Shown: positions 7,585-15,449 of the stretch, in pieces
How positions within the stretch are numbered: position 1 is the first letter of the stretch
How the letters are laid out: each line of letters opens with the position of its first letter
NCBI GenBank assembly: GCA_016290875.1
Contig: JAEEVL010000015.1
Location: 1 to 64,000 of the forward strand
Reading direction: 5' to 3'
Length of the DNA: 64,000 bases
DNA from: Ruminococcus sp.
Lineage (GTDB): Bacteria; Bacillota; Clostridia; Oscillospirales; Ruminococcaceae
The notes under the pieces: generated by a model
The model's input: the letters and a program-made list of their open reading frames with translations, nothing else
Told to the model about the DNA's origin: nothing
The model's database searches: none
Made by a program: the position numbers and the translations under genes

Positions 7585-8238
7585 TTATAATGTCTCGTCT
7601 GATTCCTGCTGGAGCTTAGCGCCGTACTTGAATATCTGGATGAAGAGTATTACAACTAATACTGCAAGAGCTGTTCCTACACCGGAAAGTCCGTAGAGCA
7701 GAACGAAGAATACTGCCATTGGAATAAGAGATTTTCCGAAGTTCATCATTGCTTTGATGACCTTTTCCTCAAAGGGTGAATCGCATACTGAAAGTGCCTT
7801 TGCGAGCTTCTGGCCGAAGATAAGAGCAATAAGAACAAGTGTGCAGAAAACTGCCATGCCGAAAAGTCCGAGAACTATCAGGGGCTTTAAATGGCTGTAC
7901 TTCATTTTTCCTGCGGATGCATTCATTTTGTAGACTGTGCCCTCATCTGTTTTCTCGTTCTCTTTGAATGAGATAGAGAGATCTGTGCCAAAGAGATTTA
8001 TGGAATCTGAACCCTCGTCAACACTGAATACTTTTCCCGGGAGCTTATCGAGATCCACTATAACGTCTGCTTCAGCAGAGCCCCTCATCTGAATGGAATC
8101 TCCGGGAATGACTGCTGCGATTATGCCCCCTGTAAGAGAGCAAACGATACCTACAATAGCGAATATTTTAAAAAAGATGATGATGATGCGGCTTACCTTG
8201 CCTAAGTCATTGATGTTTCTGATAGTCTGGTCTTTCAT
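7585..8238 (-). CDS. DUF2975-like membrane protein with extracytoplasmic insert
   Basis: First gene of the operon, 217 residues. A hydrophobic segment (about 18-45) is followed by a polar region of about 70 residues that probably lies outside the membrane, then three hydrophobic segments. The arrangement resembles DUF2975 proteins. The C-terminal FKYGAKLQQESDETL repeats the ending of the next gene, pointing to duplication. The start ATG follows AAGGAG. Its promoter lies at 8298-8326 with repeated sequences beyond it that may bind the Xre protein of the same operon. Function unknown. Confidence 0.72.
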   Translation of the reverse strand: MKDQTIRNINDLGKVSRIIIIFFKIFAIVGIVCSLTGGIIAAVIPGDSIQMRGSAEADVIVDLDKLPGKVFSVDEGSDSINLFGTDLSISFKENEKTDEGTVYKMNASAGKMKYSHLKPLIVLGLFGMAVFCTLVLIALIFGQKLAKALSVCDSPFEEKVIKAMMNFGKSLIPMAVFFVLLYGLSGVGTALAVLVVILFIQIFKYGAKLQQESDETL

Positions 8239-8297
8239 AGTGAAAACTCCTTTACGATTTTTTGTTCCGGAACTGTCTGTTCCCTTTCTGTGATCTT

Positions 8298-8326
8298 AGT
8301 ATATCACAGGAATTAGCGTTTGTCAA
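8298..8326 (-). promoter_or_regulatory. Promoter of the DUF2975/Xre operon
   Basis: Minus-strand TTGACA (8321-8326), 17-bp spacer, TATACT (8298-8303). Confidence 0.85.
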
Positions 8327-8333
8327 CTAAAAT

Positions 8334-8438
8334 TTATCGTTTATCGTTAAATTTTACATTTCTTACATAAAACCATATAGCCACAAGGGCTCAGCTTGTG
8401 CGAAATAAACGATAATTTTTTATCGTTTATCGATAAAT
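8334..8438. promoter_or_regulatory. Putative Xre operators, repeated ATCGTTTATCG
   Basis: TTATCGTTTATCGTTAA at 8334-8350 sits just upstream of the -35 box, and 8405-8438 holds an inverted pair ATAAACGATAA / TTATCGTTTAT followed by CGATAAAT. Reuse of one 11-bp word in both orientations beside a promoter of an operon containing an HTH gene suggests autoregulation. Confidence 0.5.
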
Positions 8439-8488
8439 TAAAAGCTGAAAGACTGATCCTGCAGCTCCGGAGCATCCTGATACCCTGC

Positions 8489-8719
8489 TTATTGATCATC
8501 ACCGTGCTCGTCAAGCAGCATAATGCAGTGGTAGGCATTCTTGTCTTCGTACATAAGGTCTCTGGCAGCAGTTATCGCTTCATGCTCCTGATATGGGTTT
8601 GCTTTCAGCCTTTCAAAGTCTGAGTGAGGCAGGAATACCCATTTCTCAACCTCACAGCGTTTGGTGTTGTGGTCGGAAGCCTTATGCATCAGCTTACCGC
8701 TCATAAAGTAGTTATTCAT
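8489..8719 (-). CDS. Small conserved protein of unknown function
   Basis: A 76-residue soluble protein with no recognised domain. The start is the ATG at 8717-8719, preceded by GGAGGAAAAGAT; a longer frame to 8797 lacks a ribosome binding site. The sequence is charged and contains KWVFLPHSDFERLKANPY and a C-terminal acidic HGDD ending, with no signal peptide or membrane segment. Its composition and strong ribosome binding site support a real gene. It stands alone, followed by the regulatory region of the DUF2975 operon. Confidence 0.6.
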   Translation of the reverse strand: MNNYFMSGKLMHKASDHNTKRCEVEKWVFLPHSDFERLKANPYQEHEAITAARDLMYEDKNAYHCIMLLDEHGDDQ

Positions 8720-9142
8720 ATCTTTTCCTCCTGACATTATTATTCCATAGACAGCAGGCGTGATCTGCTTTCTATGTATCTGCCACAGGAGGCTCACAAA
8801 TCGTTCACAGTGCCTTTTACTGTCATCAGTGGTGTAGTTTCTCGACCTGCTGCCGATGCCGTCGAAAAAGACTCACAAACCGCTGATAGGTTTACTATCA
8901 GTTGGTTTTCGGAGAAACAAAAAGGACTCGATTCCAGCGTTTTCACATTTCGTGAAAACCACTAAAACCGAGTCCGAAACTTTGTGTACTATTTTTAGCT
9001 GAAAAAAACTGAGATTAGCCGGTATATCGACCTTTGAAGAGCTCCAAAACTACCTTTATGGGGGTTCAAATCCCTAAAAAGCCTTAAAACGCCCCAATGT
9101 CACCCCTCATTTTTTCAATAACTTTTCTGAAATTCGGGTAGC
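8720..9142. other. Gene-free region with nested inverted repeats and a tRNA T-arm-like fragment
   Basis: No gene is supported. It contains CTGATAG/CTATCAG (8883-8901); an outer GGACTCG (8924-8930) / CGAGTCC (8969-8975) enclosing GTTTTCAC (8939-8946) / GTGAAAAC (8952-8959); and GGGGGTTCAAATCCCT near 9060-9076, which matches the T-arm of a tRNA and shares 14 bases with tRNA-Lys next door. The pattern resembles the worn end of an integrated element, but no integrase is readable. Confidence 0.4.
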
Positions 9143-9170
9143 AAAAAAGCCCGAATATTCGGGCTTTTTT
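9143..9170. terminator. Bidirectional terminator, perfect 28-bp palindrome
   Basis: Six A, GCCCGAATATTCGGGC, six T: a perfect palindrome that can end transcription on both strands, most obviously of the minus-strand tRNA-Lys. Confidence 0.8.
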
Positions 9171-9200
9171 GGGCATGTCATCAATTTTGTTATGCCATCA

Positions 9201-9277
9201 TGGTGAGACATGAGGGATTTGAACCCTCGACCCTACGCTTAAAAGGCGTATGCTCTACCGACTGAGCTAATGTCTCA
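9201..9277 (-). tRNA. tRNA-Lys (UUU)
   Basis: Full cloverleaf on the minus strand: acceptor TGAGACA/TGTCTCA, D arm with AGCTCAGTCGGTAGAGC, anticodon stem TACGC/GCGTA with loop CTTTTAA (anticodon UUU), T arm GAGGGTTCAAATCCCTC, and encoded 3' CCA (9201-9203). It has its own promoter. Confidence 0.95.
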
Positions 9278-9288
9278 CAACAAATATT

Positions 9289-9317
9289 ATTATACCAAAA
9301 ACATAAGGCTATGTCAA
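9289..9317 (-). promoter_or_regulatory. Promoter of tRNA-Lys
   Basis: Minus-strand TTGACA (9312-9317), 17-bp spacer, TATAAT (9289-9294). Confidence 0.85.
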
Positions 9318-9405
9318 GCATATTTACGCAGTTTTACATTAATCATCTTATTTATAGAATCACGCAAGAATATTTTGTTTATTTTGCTGAAATTACAATT
9401 CCTTA

Positions 9406-9434
9406 TTGACAAAACTATACTGATATGATATAAT
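9406..9434 (+). promoter_or_regulatory. Promoter of tRNA-Arg
   Basis: TTGACA (9406-9411), 17-bp spacer, TATAAT (9429-9434), 20 bp before the tRNA. Confidence 0.85.
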
Positions 9435-9453
9435 ATTAAAGTCGTCAAGAGAT

Positions 9454-9530
9454 GTGCTTGTAGCTCAGCTGGATAGAGTGACTGGCTACGAACCAGTAGG
9501 TCGGGGGTTCGAATCCCTCCAGGCACGCCA
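9454..9530 (+). tRNA. tRNA-Arg (ACG)
   Basis: Acceptor GTGCTTG pairs with CAGGCAC, D arm AGCTCAGCTGGATAGAGT, anticodon stem ACTGG/CCAGT with loop CTACGAA (anticodon ACG, read as ICG after modification), T arm GGGGGTTCGAATCCCTC, and encoded CCA at 9528-9530. Confidence 0.95.
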
Positions 9531-9534
9531 TTAG

Positions 9535-9567
9535 CTTCCCGGTAATAATCGGGGAGTTATTTTTTTA
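9535..9567 (+). terminator. Terminator of tRNA-Arg
   Basis: CTTCCCG pairs with CGGGGAG around TAATAAT-like loop bases, followed by TTATTTTTTT. Confidence 0.8.
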
Positions 9568-9618
9568 TCTATTGTATTTAAAAAAGCGGAAGTCTCATGA
9601 CTCCCACTATTTTCTTAC

Positions 9619-10068
9619 TTAGTTATTTATCGTAATTGTTTCAATAATCTCAAATCCGGTATTTTTATACAGGTTAATTGCTTGTTCATTCCATGCAGCC
9701 ACGTGAAGAATTATTTTTTCTGTTTTAATATGCTCCAATGCCCAAAGAAGTATTTTTCTGCCAAATCCTTTTCCCTGATATTTGTTGTTAACAATCAAAT
9801 CGTCTATCTCGTTACCTTTCAAAGTGACGCTTCCGATAATTACTTCTTTATCCAACAATAAATATACATTATCCATATTTGACTCAAAAAATGAATCATC
9901 CTGAATAAAGTCATACGGCTGAATTCCCAAAGCTTTTCTCATTTTATGGTAACATTCATTGTATATACTCTTAAACTTCTCCCGATACTCAGAAGAATAC
10001 CTCACCATTTCAATATCAGATTTATCGTCTGAAATATGTTTATACTCCATTTTATAAACTGTTATCAT
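9619..10068 (-). CDS. GNAT-family N-acetyltransferase
   Basis: Small cytosolic acyl-CoA-dependent acetyltransferase, about 149 residues. The acetyl-CoA site is seen in the core V-(x)-strand LIVNNKYQGKGFGRKILLWAL (Q/R-x-x-G-x-G/A motif A, residues about 98-118), followed by motif B HVAAWNEQAINLYKNTGF, which is typical of the fold. The start chosen is the ATG at 10066-10068, preceded by AAGGAG; the frame runs eight codons further without a better site. The substrate cannot be predicted. It stands between the tRNA-Arg terminator and the ABC exporter operon and is probably a single-gene unit. Confidence 0.85.
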   Translation of the reverse strand: MITVYKMEYKHISDDKSDIEMVRYSSEYREKFKSIYNECYHKMRKALGIQPYDFIQDDSFFESNMDNVYLLLDKEVIIGSVTLKGNEIDDLIVNNKYQGKGFGRKILLWALEHIKTEKIILHVAAWNEQAINLYKNTGFEIIETITINN

Positions 10069-10092
10069 AGTTTTATTCTCCTTATCATACAC

Positions 10093-10127
10093 AAAAGCGC
10101 AGCTCTCAGAACTGCGCTTTTCTTTTT
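10093..10127. terminator. Terminator between ABC operon and GNAT gene
   Basis: AAAAGCGCAG (10093-10102) pairs perfectly with CTGCGCTTTT (10112-10121). The minus-strand hairpin ends in TTTT and closes the ABC operon; on the plus strand CTTTTTT follows. Confidence 0.75.
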
Positions 10128-10930
10128 TATGAACCGGTACCGTTGTACTTTAGCGCACCGTACATCCATATCTTATAGCTGACATAGAAGAACAGGCAGC
10201 CGATAATCGGCGACAACCACGTCAGTATCGGTACGTCGTCCGGTCTGAGTATTACAAGACTCGGATAGTACGCAATAAATGCAATAGGCATAAGGAACGT
10301 AAATATAAACTTGAATACTGAACTGAATATCGTTACCGGATACTTTGCATAGTCCCTGAATCTATATGCTAAATCAAGTATGTAGAACGAGTTCTGAATC
10401 CAGAAGCAAGTTGCTGCTGCTGCATTCTGCAACGCTATCATTATCAGTGATGCTGTGATAAGGAACACTACTATTTTCAGTATCATCAGCGGTGTGCAGG
10501 CAAGCCCTATCTTGTTCCATGAGTAAACGAGAGTTCCGATACCAAACGCAAGCTGTCCGAGTCCCTTGATGTCAAATACTTCTGACTGATAGTAGAAGAA
10601 CAGATTTATCGGACGGAAACAATACTTGATAAAATCGCCCGAGTATACGTAGCTTCTCAGACTCCAGTTATTATCAAACAAGCATTGGACAGGTGTAAGC
10701 GATATCAGCGAGAAGCCATAGAGGAACAGCATTTCATGATAGCTCCAGCCTTTTATGTCCGGAAAGCTTCGGAAGAGTATCCAGAAGCTGACAAAACCTG
10801 CTATATTCGTGAATATCATACCAAGTGTTGAGATAATAAAGTCAGCTCGGTAGCTCATTTTGCTCTTTATATCCTGAGCAAGTATCTTGAAATAGATACG
10901 AAGGTAAAACCTTAATCCTTTTCTTTTCAT
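10127..10930 (-). CDS. ABC-2 family transporter permease (COG3694-like)
   Basis: Integral membrane subunit of 267 residues with six hydrophobic segments, third gene of an exporter operon whose set (ATPase COG4586-like, permease COG4587-like, permease COG3694-like; DUF990/ABC-2 family) is widespread in Firmicutes. The N-terminus is basic (KRKGLRFYLRIYFKILAQDIKSKMSYRADF), as usual for this family before the first membrane helix. The upstream permease ends four bases before. Two different permeases with one ATPase suggest a heterodimeric membrane core. The exported substrate is unknown. Confidence 0.87.
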   Translation of the reverse strand: MKRKGLRFYLRIYFKILAQDIKSKMSYRADFIISTLGMIFTNIAGFVSFWILFRSFPDIKGWSYHEMLFLYGFSLISLTPVQCLFDNNWSLRSYVYSGDFIKYCFRPINLFFYYQSEVFDIKGLGQLAFGIGTLVYSWNKIGLACTPLMILKIVVFLITASLIMIALQNAAAATCFWIQNSFYILDLAYRFRDYAKYPVTIFSSVFKFIFTFLMPIAFIAYYPSLVILRPDDVPILTWLSPIIGCLFFYVSYKIWMYGALKYNGTGS

Positions 10931-10934
10931 AGTC

Positions 10935-11738
10935 TCAGCCTCCGTTCACAGTAATCTGTTTTATCGAGCACTTCCAAAAGAGCTTGCTGACGATAAACAT
11001 ACCAACACACCACGCAAGCTGAGTTCCAAGTGTTATGCAGACATCCTTCATATCGGGATCTCCGTCGAGAAGAAGCGTCAGCGGTGCGTTATATATAGCC
11101 TGGAAAGGCAGATGATCAACAACGTTTCTGAGTGTATCGGGGAAGAACGCGAGCGGAACAGTTGCTCCTGAAAGAAGAAGAACTATCACCTGCTTCATCA
11201 TATTTATTCCCCATATCGACTCGGTGTAAAGGCATATAGTTGCGACTATGAAATCAATGCTGTAATTTATCATTATCGCAAGAACGACTGATACAACAAA
11301 GTACAGAAGATTGAGTCCCATATGTATCGCGCCATGCGTTACAGCTGTAACTACTATGAAAGTCGGCAAAAATGTGAACAGGAAATTCGTTACAAAGCTG
11401 CCCGAGAACGACCAGAATATATACCGCCGGTAGTCTATTGGTTTGACCAGATCAAGAACTATTTTTCCCGACTGTATGTCACGGCCTATCTGCCATACCG
11501 TATACATCTCCATAAAGTTGAAGAGTGCAGTTGCAAGTACAAGATATATCAGCGTATCCGAGAAAGTCATACCGTTTACCACGTCTGAATCAGCTGAAGC
11601 ATAAATCGCTTTCCAAAGGAAGTATATGACTATCAGATAAAGAAGATTGCCTATTACCATTACAAGCATAGACAGTCTGAACTGCAGGGATTCGATAATT
11701 CCTGCACGAGTTAGCGTCAGGTACTTTTTTATTTTCAT
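10935..11738 (-). CDS. ABC-2 family transporter permease (COG4587-like)
   Basis: Membrane subunit of 267 residues with six hydrophobic segments, second gene in the operon. It begins MKIKKYLTLTRAGIIESLQFR and contains the characteristic GRDIQSGKIVLDLVKPIDYR segment seen in DUF990 permeases between the second and third helices. Its ATG overlaps the stop of the ATPase gene by 4 bp, so translation is coupled. It probably pairs with the permease at 10127-10930 as the membrane half of one exporter. Substrate unknown. Confidence 0.87.
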   Translation of the reverse strand: MKIKKYLTLTRAGIIESLQFRLSMLVMVIGNLLYLIVIYFLWKAIYASADSDVVNGMTFSDTLIYLVLATALFNFMEMYTVWQIGRDIQSGKIVLDLVKPIDYRRYIFWSFSGSFVTNFLFTFLPTFIVVTAVTHGAIHMGLNLLYFVVSVVLAIMINYSIDFIVATICLYTESIWGINMMKQVIVLLLSGATVPLAFFPDTLRNVVDHLPFQAIYNAPLTLLLDGDPDMKDVCITLGTQLAWCVGMFIVSKLFWKCSIKQITVNGG

Positions 11739-12736
11739 TCGACTCCCTCCTCATATATCTTTCTGATAACATCTTCGGAGGAGATCTCTTCGAGTTTCAT
11801 ATCCTTGATAGAATGACTGCTCTGAATCTGATTGAGAACATCCATGACCTTCTTTTTATCCTCATCAACAAGGATAGATATCCATTCATCGTCAGCGCTA
11901 ACAGCAAAATCAGGAACTTCCTTCTGAATTACCTCAGATTGAGCCTTGAGGTCTCCGTCAACTCTTATCTTGAGAGTACGATATGAACCAAAGAAGCTCT
12001 TGAGATGCTCAATATCATTATCATAGAGCATCTTGCCCTTGTCAATAATGACGATCCTGCGGCATAGTGCATCAACATCTCCCATATCATGTGTTGTAAG
12101 AATAACAGTAGTGTTCTTCTCCTTGTTGAGAGCGCTGATGAGCTTTCTGATCTTTGCTTTCATAGATACGTCAAGACCAATAGTAGGCTCATCAAGGAAT
12201 ACTATCTTAGGATCGTGCAGGAATGCAGCAAGTATATCGCTTAGTGTCCTCTGTCCGAGAGACATCTGACGAACAGGTTTATGCAGAAGCGGCTCTATAT
12301 CAACGAGCGACTTATAAAGCTCTATGATGCTGTTATACTGCTTATCCTCTATCTGATAAACGTCCTTGAGAAGCCTGAAAGACTCTATGAGCGGCAATGC
12401 CCACCAAAGCTGTGAACGCTGTCCGAATACAACGCCTATGTTCTGTGCATTTTTAGAACGATTCTTATACGGAACATTTCCGTCAACAAGTATCTCACCG
12501 GATGTTGGTTCAAGTACGCCTGTCATCATTTTGATAGTTGTAGACTTTCCGGCACCGTTTGGTCCGAGATAACCTACTATCTCGCCCTGCTGTATGCTCA
12601 TGGAAATGTCATCAACAGCTCTGACTATCTTATAATCGCGTGAGAACAGATCCTTGATACTGCCCTTGAGTCCCTCTCGTCTGTTGAGAACCTTGAACTC
12701 TTTTGTTATGTGATTGATTCTTATGATCTCTTTCAT
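11735..12736 (-). CDS. ABC transporter ATP-binding protein (COG4586-like)
   Basis: ATPase of 333 residues driving the two permeases encoded downstream. Walker A is GPNGAGKST (about 65-73), the Q-loop lies in VVFGQRSQLWW, the signature is MSLGQRTLSD rather than the canonical LSGGQ, Walker B is IVFLDEPTIGLD, and the H-loop is TTHDMGD. The long C-terminal extension with QSSHSIKDMKLEEISSEDVI is typical of the COG4586 subgroup. The start is the ATG at 12734-12736 after AGAGGTGGG; a GTG three codons earlier overlaps that ribosome binding site. Two tandem promoters precede it: a constitutive-looking one and an activator-type element shared with two other ABC operons in the window. Confidence 0.92.
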   Translation of the reverse strand: MKEIIRINHITKEFKVLNRREGLKGSIKDLFSRDYKIVRAVDDISMSIQQGEIVGYLGPNGAGKSTTIKMMTGVLEPTSGEILVDGNVPYKNRSKNAQNIGVVFGQRSQLWWALPLIESFRLLKDVYQIEDKQYNSIIELYKSLVDIEPLLHKPVRQMSLGQRTLSDILAAFLHDPKIVFLDEPTIGLDVSMKAKIRKLISALNKEKNTTVILTTHDMGDVDALCRRIVIIDKGKMLYDNDIEHLKSFFGSYRTLKIRVDGDLKAQSEVIQKEVPDFAVSADDEWISILVDEDKKKVMDVLNQIQSSHSIKDMKLEEISSEDVIRKIYEEGVE

Positions 12737-12782
12737 TTTGCCCACCTCTTATACTGTTGACATTGCGTTTTTGTATGCTCAC

Positions 12783-12811
12783 ATTATAGTACTCACGTCA
12801 GATAGTGTCAA
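12783..12811 (-). promoter_or_regulatory. Proximal promoter of the ABC-2 operon
   Basis: Minus-strand TTGACA (12806-12811), 17-bp spacer, TATAAT (12783-12788). Confidence 0.85.
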
Positions 12812-12887
12812 TCATAATCTTCAGAATACTATAACAAAGGTACCGCTAATAAAGCGCCTGCATTACCACAATCTTCTTTAGACGAAT

Positions 12888-12943
12888 AGTATAGCATAAG
12901 TTCCTTAATAATTACTTATCAGAATTCTTAAAAAACTCTTAAT
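12888..12943 (-). promoter_or_regulatory. Activator-type promoter element, copy 1 of 3 (TTAAG repeats)
   Basis: Minus strand: TTAAG, TTTAAG and ATAAG with their G residues at 12938, 12927 and 12915 (11 and 12 bp apart), then 22 bp to the first base of TATACT (12888-12893). No -35 box is present; the third repeat occupies that place. The 56-bp layout is identical to those at 25419-25474 and 34829-34884. Confidence 0.7.
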
Positions 12944-13064
12944 TCGACGAAATTGCACTTTCTATTACTAGTAATATATTTTCGTAGTATATCACATATC
13001 ATATACAAAGTCAAGTATTTTTGAAAAATAATACAATCGTCTCTCACACGCATACAATCAGATA

Positions 13065-13103
13065 TAAAAACGCCCCGAAGCTGTTATAAGTACGCTTCGG
13101 GGC
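13065..13103 (-). terminator. Terminator of the alcohol dehydrogenase operon
   Basis: GCCCCGAAGC (13072-13081) pairs perfectly with GCTTCGGGGC (13094-13103); on the minus strand GTTTTTAT follows. Confidence 0.85.
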
Positions 13104-13148
13104 AATGTATTTTTAGGTTCAATTTATGATTGCATCAGAATGTTCCTC

Positions 13149-14327
13149 TCACAATTCTGCTTTAACTGCGATCCTGTATATTTCAGCAATATCCTCGGAT
13201 GAAAGCTGTACGAAACCGCCTGTTTTTCCGTCGCCGAGGCCGAATTTTTCAACGAGTTTTGGGATGTCCTCTTCCTTTGCACCGAGTTCTGCGAAGTTAA
13301 TAGGCATACCTATGCTATGCAGGAAACTCCTGAATCGCTTGATACCCTCGAGAGCAGTCTTCTCAGGGATAAAATAATCCATATGGCATCCCCATACACG
13401 AACTGCAGCCTGAGCAAAACGGTTAACGTCATGCTTATAGACATACTCCATCCATGCCGGCATTATAACAGCAAGTCCTGCGCCATGAGCACAGTCATAC
13501 AGAGCAGAAAGCTCGTGTTCGATACCGTGACTGTTCCAGTCCTGTTCCCTTCCTACACCTACGATATTATTATGTGCAACAGTTCCAGCCCACATTATAT
13601 TTGCACGCGCATCATAATTGTCAGGCTGAGCTATTACCCGGGGAGTTTCACGTATCATAGTCAGCAGAACTGCTTCGCACAGTCTGTCTGTAATCTCAAC
13701 CTCAGTTGTATTTGTGAAGTAACGCTCAAAAACATGAGCCATAATATCAGTTGCACCGCATGCAGTCTGATAAACCGGAAGAGTACAGGTCAGCTCCGGA
13801 TCAAGTATCGAGAAACGAGGTCTGAGTACATCTGCACCGGCACCGCGCTTCAAGCCGCTATCTTCTTTGGTTATTACAGAGTCACCTGAGCCCTCGCTTC
13901 CGGCAGCAGCAATCGTGAGAACTGTGCCGACCGGCAGAGCTTCTTCGGGATCTTTTATGGTATAGAAATCCCAGAAGTCACCGTCATATGGAACGCCCAT
14001 AGCAATTGCCTTAGCCGAGTCGATAACAGAACCGCCGCCAACAGCAAGAATGAAATCTATCCCCTCTCTACGACAGATATCTATTCCCTCATATACAAGA
14101 GTATCACGAGGATTTGGCTTAACACCGCCAAGCTCGATATACTTTATGCCGCTGCCGTCAAGGGAGGCTCTTATCTTACCGAGAAGTCCGCTTTTTTCAG
14201 CAGAGCCGCCTCCGAAATGCAGCAGAACTTTACTGCCGCCGTGCTTCTTAACATATTTACCTGCATCGTTTTCTGTACCTTTTCCGAAAACGAACTCTGT
14301 CGGACTCCAAAACTGAAAATTATTCAT
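13149..14327 (-). CDS. Iron-containing alcohol dehydrogenase (butanol dehydrogenase / YqhD type)
   Basis: Cytosolic NAD(P)-dependent oxidoreductase of 392 residues, the standard length of type III alcohol dehydrogenases. The nucleotide-binding part contains FGGGSAEKSGL (about 38-48) and VGGGSVIDSAKAIA (about 98-111). The metal-binding part has the histidines of WNSHGIEHELSALYDCAHGAGLAV, and the upstream Asp lies in ACGATDIMAHVFERYF. It likely reduces aldehydes (acetaldehyde or butyraldehyde) to alcohols during fermentation, or detoxifies aldehydes; sequence alone does not say which. It overlaps the upstream SDR gene by 8 bp and shares its promoter. Confidence 0.93.
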   Translation of the reverse strand: MNNFQFWSPTEFVFGKGTENDAGKYVKKHGGSKVLLHFGGGSAEKSGLLGKIRASLDGSGIKYIELGGVKPNPRDTLVYEGIDICRREGIDFILAVGGGSVIDSAKAIAMGVPYDGDFWDFYTIKDPEEALPVGTVLTIAAAGSEGSGDSVITKEDSGLKRGAGADVLRPRFSILDPELTCTLPVYQTACGATDIMAHVFERYFTNTTEVEITDRLCEAVLLTMIRETPRVIAQPDNYDARANIMWAGTVAHNNIVGVGREQDWNSHGIEHELSALYDCAHGAGLAVIMPAWMEYVYKHDVNRFAQAAVRVWGCHMDYFIPEKTALEGIKRFRSFLHSIGMPINFAELGAKEEDIPKLVEKFGLGDGKTGGFVQLSSEDIAEIYRIAVKAEL

Positions 14328-15339
14328 TTGCTAATTCCTCCTTAGCCTTTTCAAATACACTTATTACTCTGTCACACCAAACATCAAATTCGGGATCATC
14401 CTTCTGAAGCTCAGGATGTGCAAGGATATTCGCGATCGTACTCCTTATTCCCTGATCTGCTCTTACAACTGCTCTGAAATCAGGAACAGCACGTTTTATC
14501 TTACTGTTGTCAAATACCACACTGCTTGCCTTGTCGCCGATAAGACTGCCCGTAAGGTCATAGTCACTGACAGCAGCAAGAAATTCTGACGGAATATGAA
14601 CTGCTTTAAGTTCAATGCCAAGACTATCAGCTATTATCCGATATATCTGATCCCATGTGAGACTTTCATCCGAAGTTATGTGATATGCCTGACCAATCGC
14701 GTGGATATTGCCGACAAGTCCGGCATAAGCCTTTGCGAAGTCACTGTTATGTGTAATAGTCCAAAGCGAAGTACCGTCTCCGTGTATAATAACAGGTTTA
14801 CCTTCGATCATACGTTTTACGACCTGCCAGCTGCCGTTTTTACCGTGTACTCCAAGCGGAATCGAACGCTCATCGTAAGTATGGCTCGGGCGAACGATAG
14901 TCACCGGGAAGCCATTCCTGCGGTATTCGTCCATAAGATATTCCTCACAGGCTATCTTATCACGTGAATACTGCCAGTAAGGATTAGCAAGCGGAGTACT
15001 CTCCGTTATTCGGTAATCTGACAGCGGTTTCTGATATGCAGAAGCAGAACTGATATAGATATACTGCTTTGTCCTGCCTGAGAACAAACTCACATCACGC
15101 TTTACATGTTCCGGAACGAAGCCTATAAATTCGCCTACTGTGTCAAAGCTCATATTGCCGAGCTTCTTTCTTACGTCTTCAACATCATTTATGTCGCAAT
15201 TAATGACCTGCACGTTGTCCGGAAGCTCTTCAGAGCGGCTTCCTCTGTTAAGAAGGAACAGTTCATGTCCCTGTTCAGCAAGCAGTCGGGTTATCGCCAT
15301 ACTTATAGTTCCCGTACCGCCGATGAACAATACTTTCAT
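14320..15339 (-). CDS. NAD-dependent epimerase/dehydratase family protein (extended SDR)
   Basis: About 339 residues. The N-terminal Rossmann motif is LFIGGTGTISMAITRLL (GxxGxxG type), with the cofactor-selecting acidic region following LLNRGS. The catalytic region is atypical: YISSASAYQKPL, with a Tyr and a downstream YSRDKIACEEYL that provides the YxxxK of the SDR family. The start is the ATG at 15337-15339 after GGAGGT; upstream codons overlap the promoter. Members of this subgroup include NAD-sugar epimerases and reductases of unknown substrate. Co-transcription with an alcohol dehydrogenase hints at a shared carbonyl substrate, which is only an inference. Confidence 0.88.
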   Translation of the reverse strand: MKVLFIGGTGTISMAITRLLAEQGHELFLLNRGSRSEELPDNVQVINCDINDVEDVRKKLGNMSFDTVGEFIGFVPEHVKRDVSLFSGRTKQYIYISSASAYQKPLSDYRITESTPLANPYWQYSRDKIACEEYLMDEYRRNGFPVTIVRPSHTYDERSIPLGVHGKNGSWQVVKRMIEGKPVIIHGDGTSLWTITHNSDFAKAYAGLVGNIHAIGQAYHITSDESLTWDQIYRIIADSLGIELKAVHIPSEFLAAVSDYDLTGSLIGDKASSVVFDNSKIKRAVPDFRAVVRADQGIRSTIANILAHPELQKDDPEFDVWCDRVISVFEKAKEELANE

Positions 15340-15367
15340 AGTAACACCTCCGGTATTTGTTGTTAAT

Positions 15368-15396
15368 ATTATACAATAAAGAACAACATTTGTCAA
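15368..15396 (-). promoter_or_regulatory. Promoter of the SDR-alcohol dehydrogenase operon
   Basis: Minus-strand TTGACA (15391-15396), 17-bp spacer, TATAAT (15368-15373). Confidence 0.85.
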
Positions 15397-15405
15397 CTGT
15401 TATAC

Positions 15406-15445
15406 AAAAGCGATAGACTCATTTCAGTTTGAGCCTATCGCTTTT
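15406..15445 (-). terminator. Terminator after the dockerin gene at 15450
   Basis: AAAAGCGATAG pairs with CTATCGCTTTT, with CTC/GAG extending the stem; TTTT ends it on the minus strand. Confidence 0.8.
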
Positions 15446-15449
15446 AAAA

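Larger units (their letters stand above)
12737..13071. other. Regulatory region of the ABC-2 operon
   Basis: No gene is supported here. It contains the two promoters of the operon and an AT-rich stretch at 12944-13070 in which nothing further is recognised. Confidence 0.6.

Noticed and set aside
8347..8538. Minus-strand 63-codon frame downstream of the small conserved protein
   Set aside because: It overlaps that gene in another frame, lacks a ribosome binding site and covers the putative Xre operators.
9314..9526. Minus-strand 70-codon frame across tRNA-Arg
   Set aside because: It is the complement of the tRNA and its promoter.
12834..12898. Minus-strand short frame encoding MLYYSSKEDCGNAG and a hydrophobic tail, suggestive of a peptide precursor
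   Set aside because: Its ATG lies upstream of the -10 box of the activator-type promoter and no ribosome binding site precedes it, so it would not be in the transcript.
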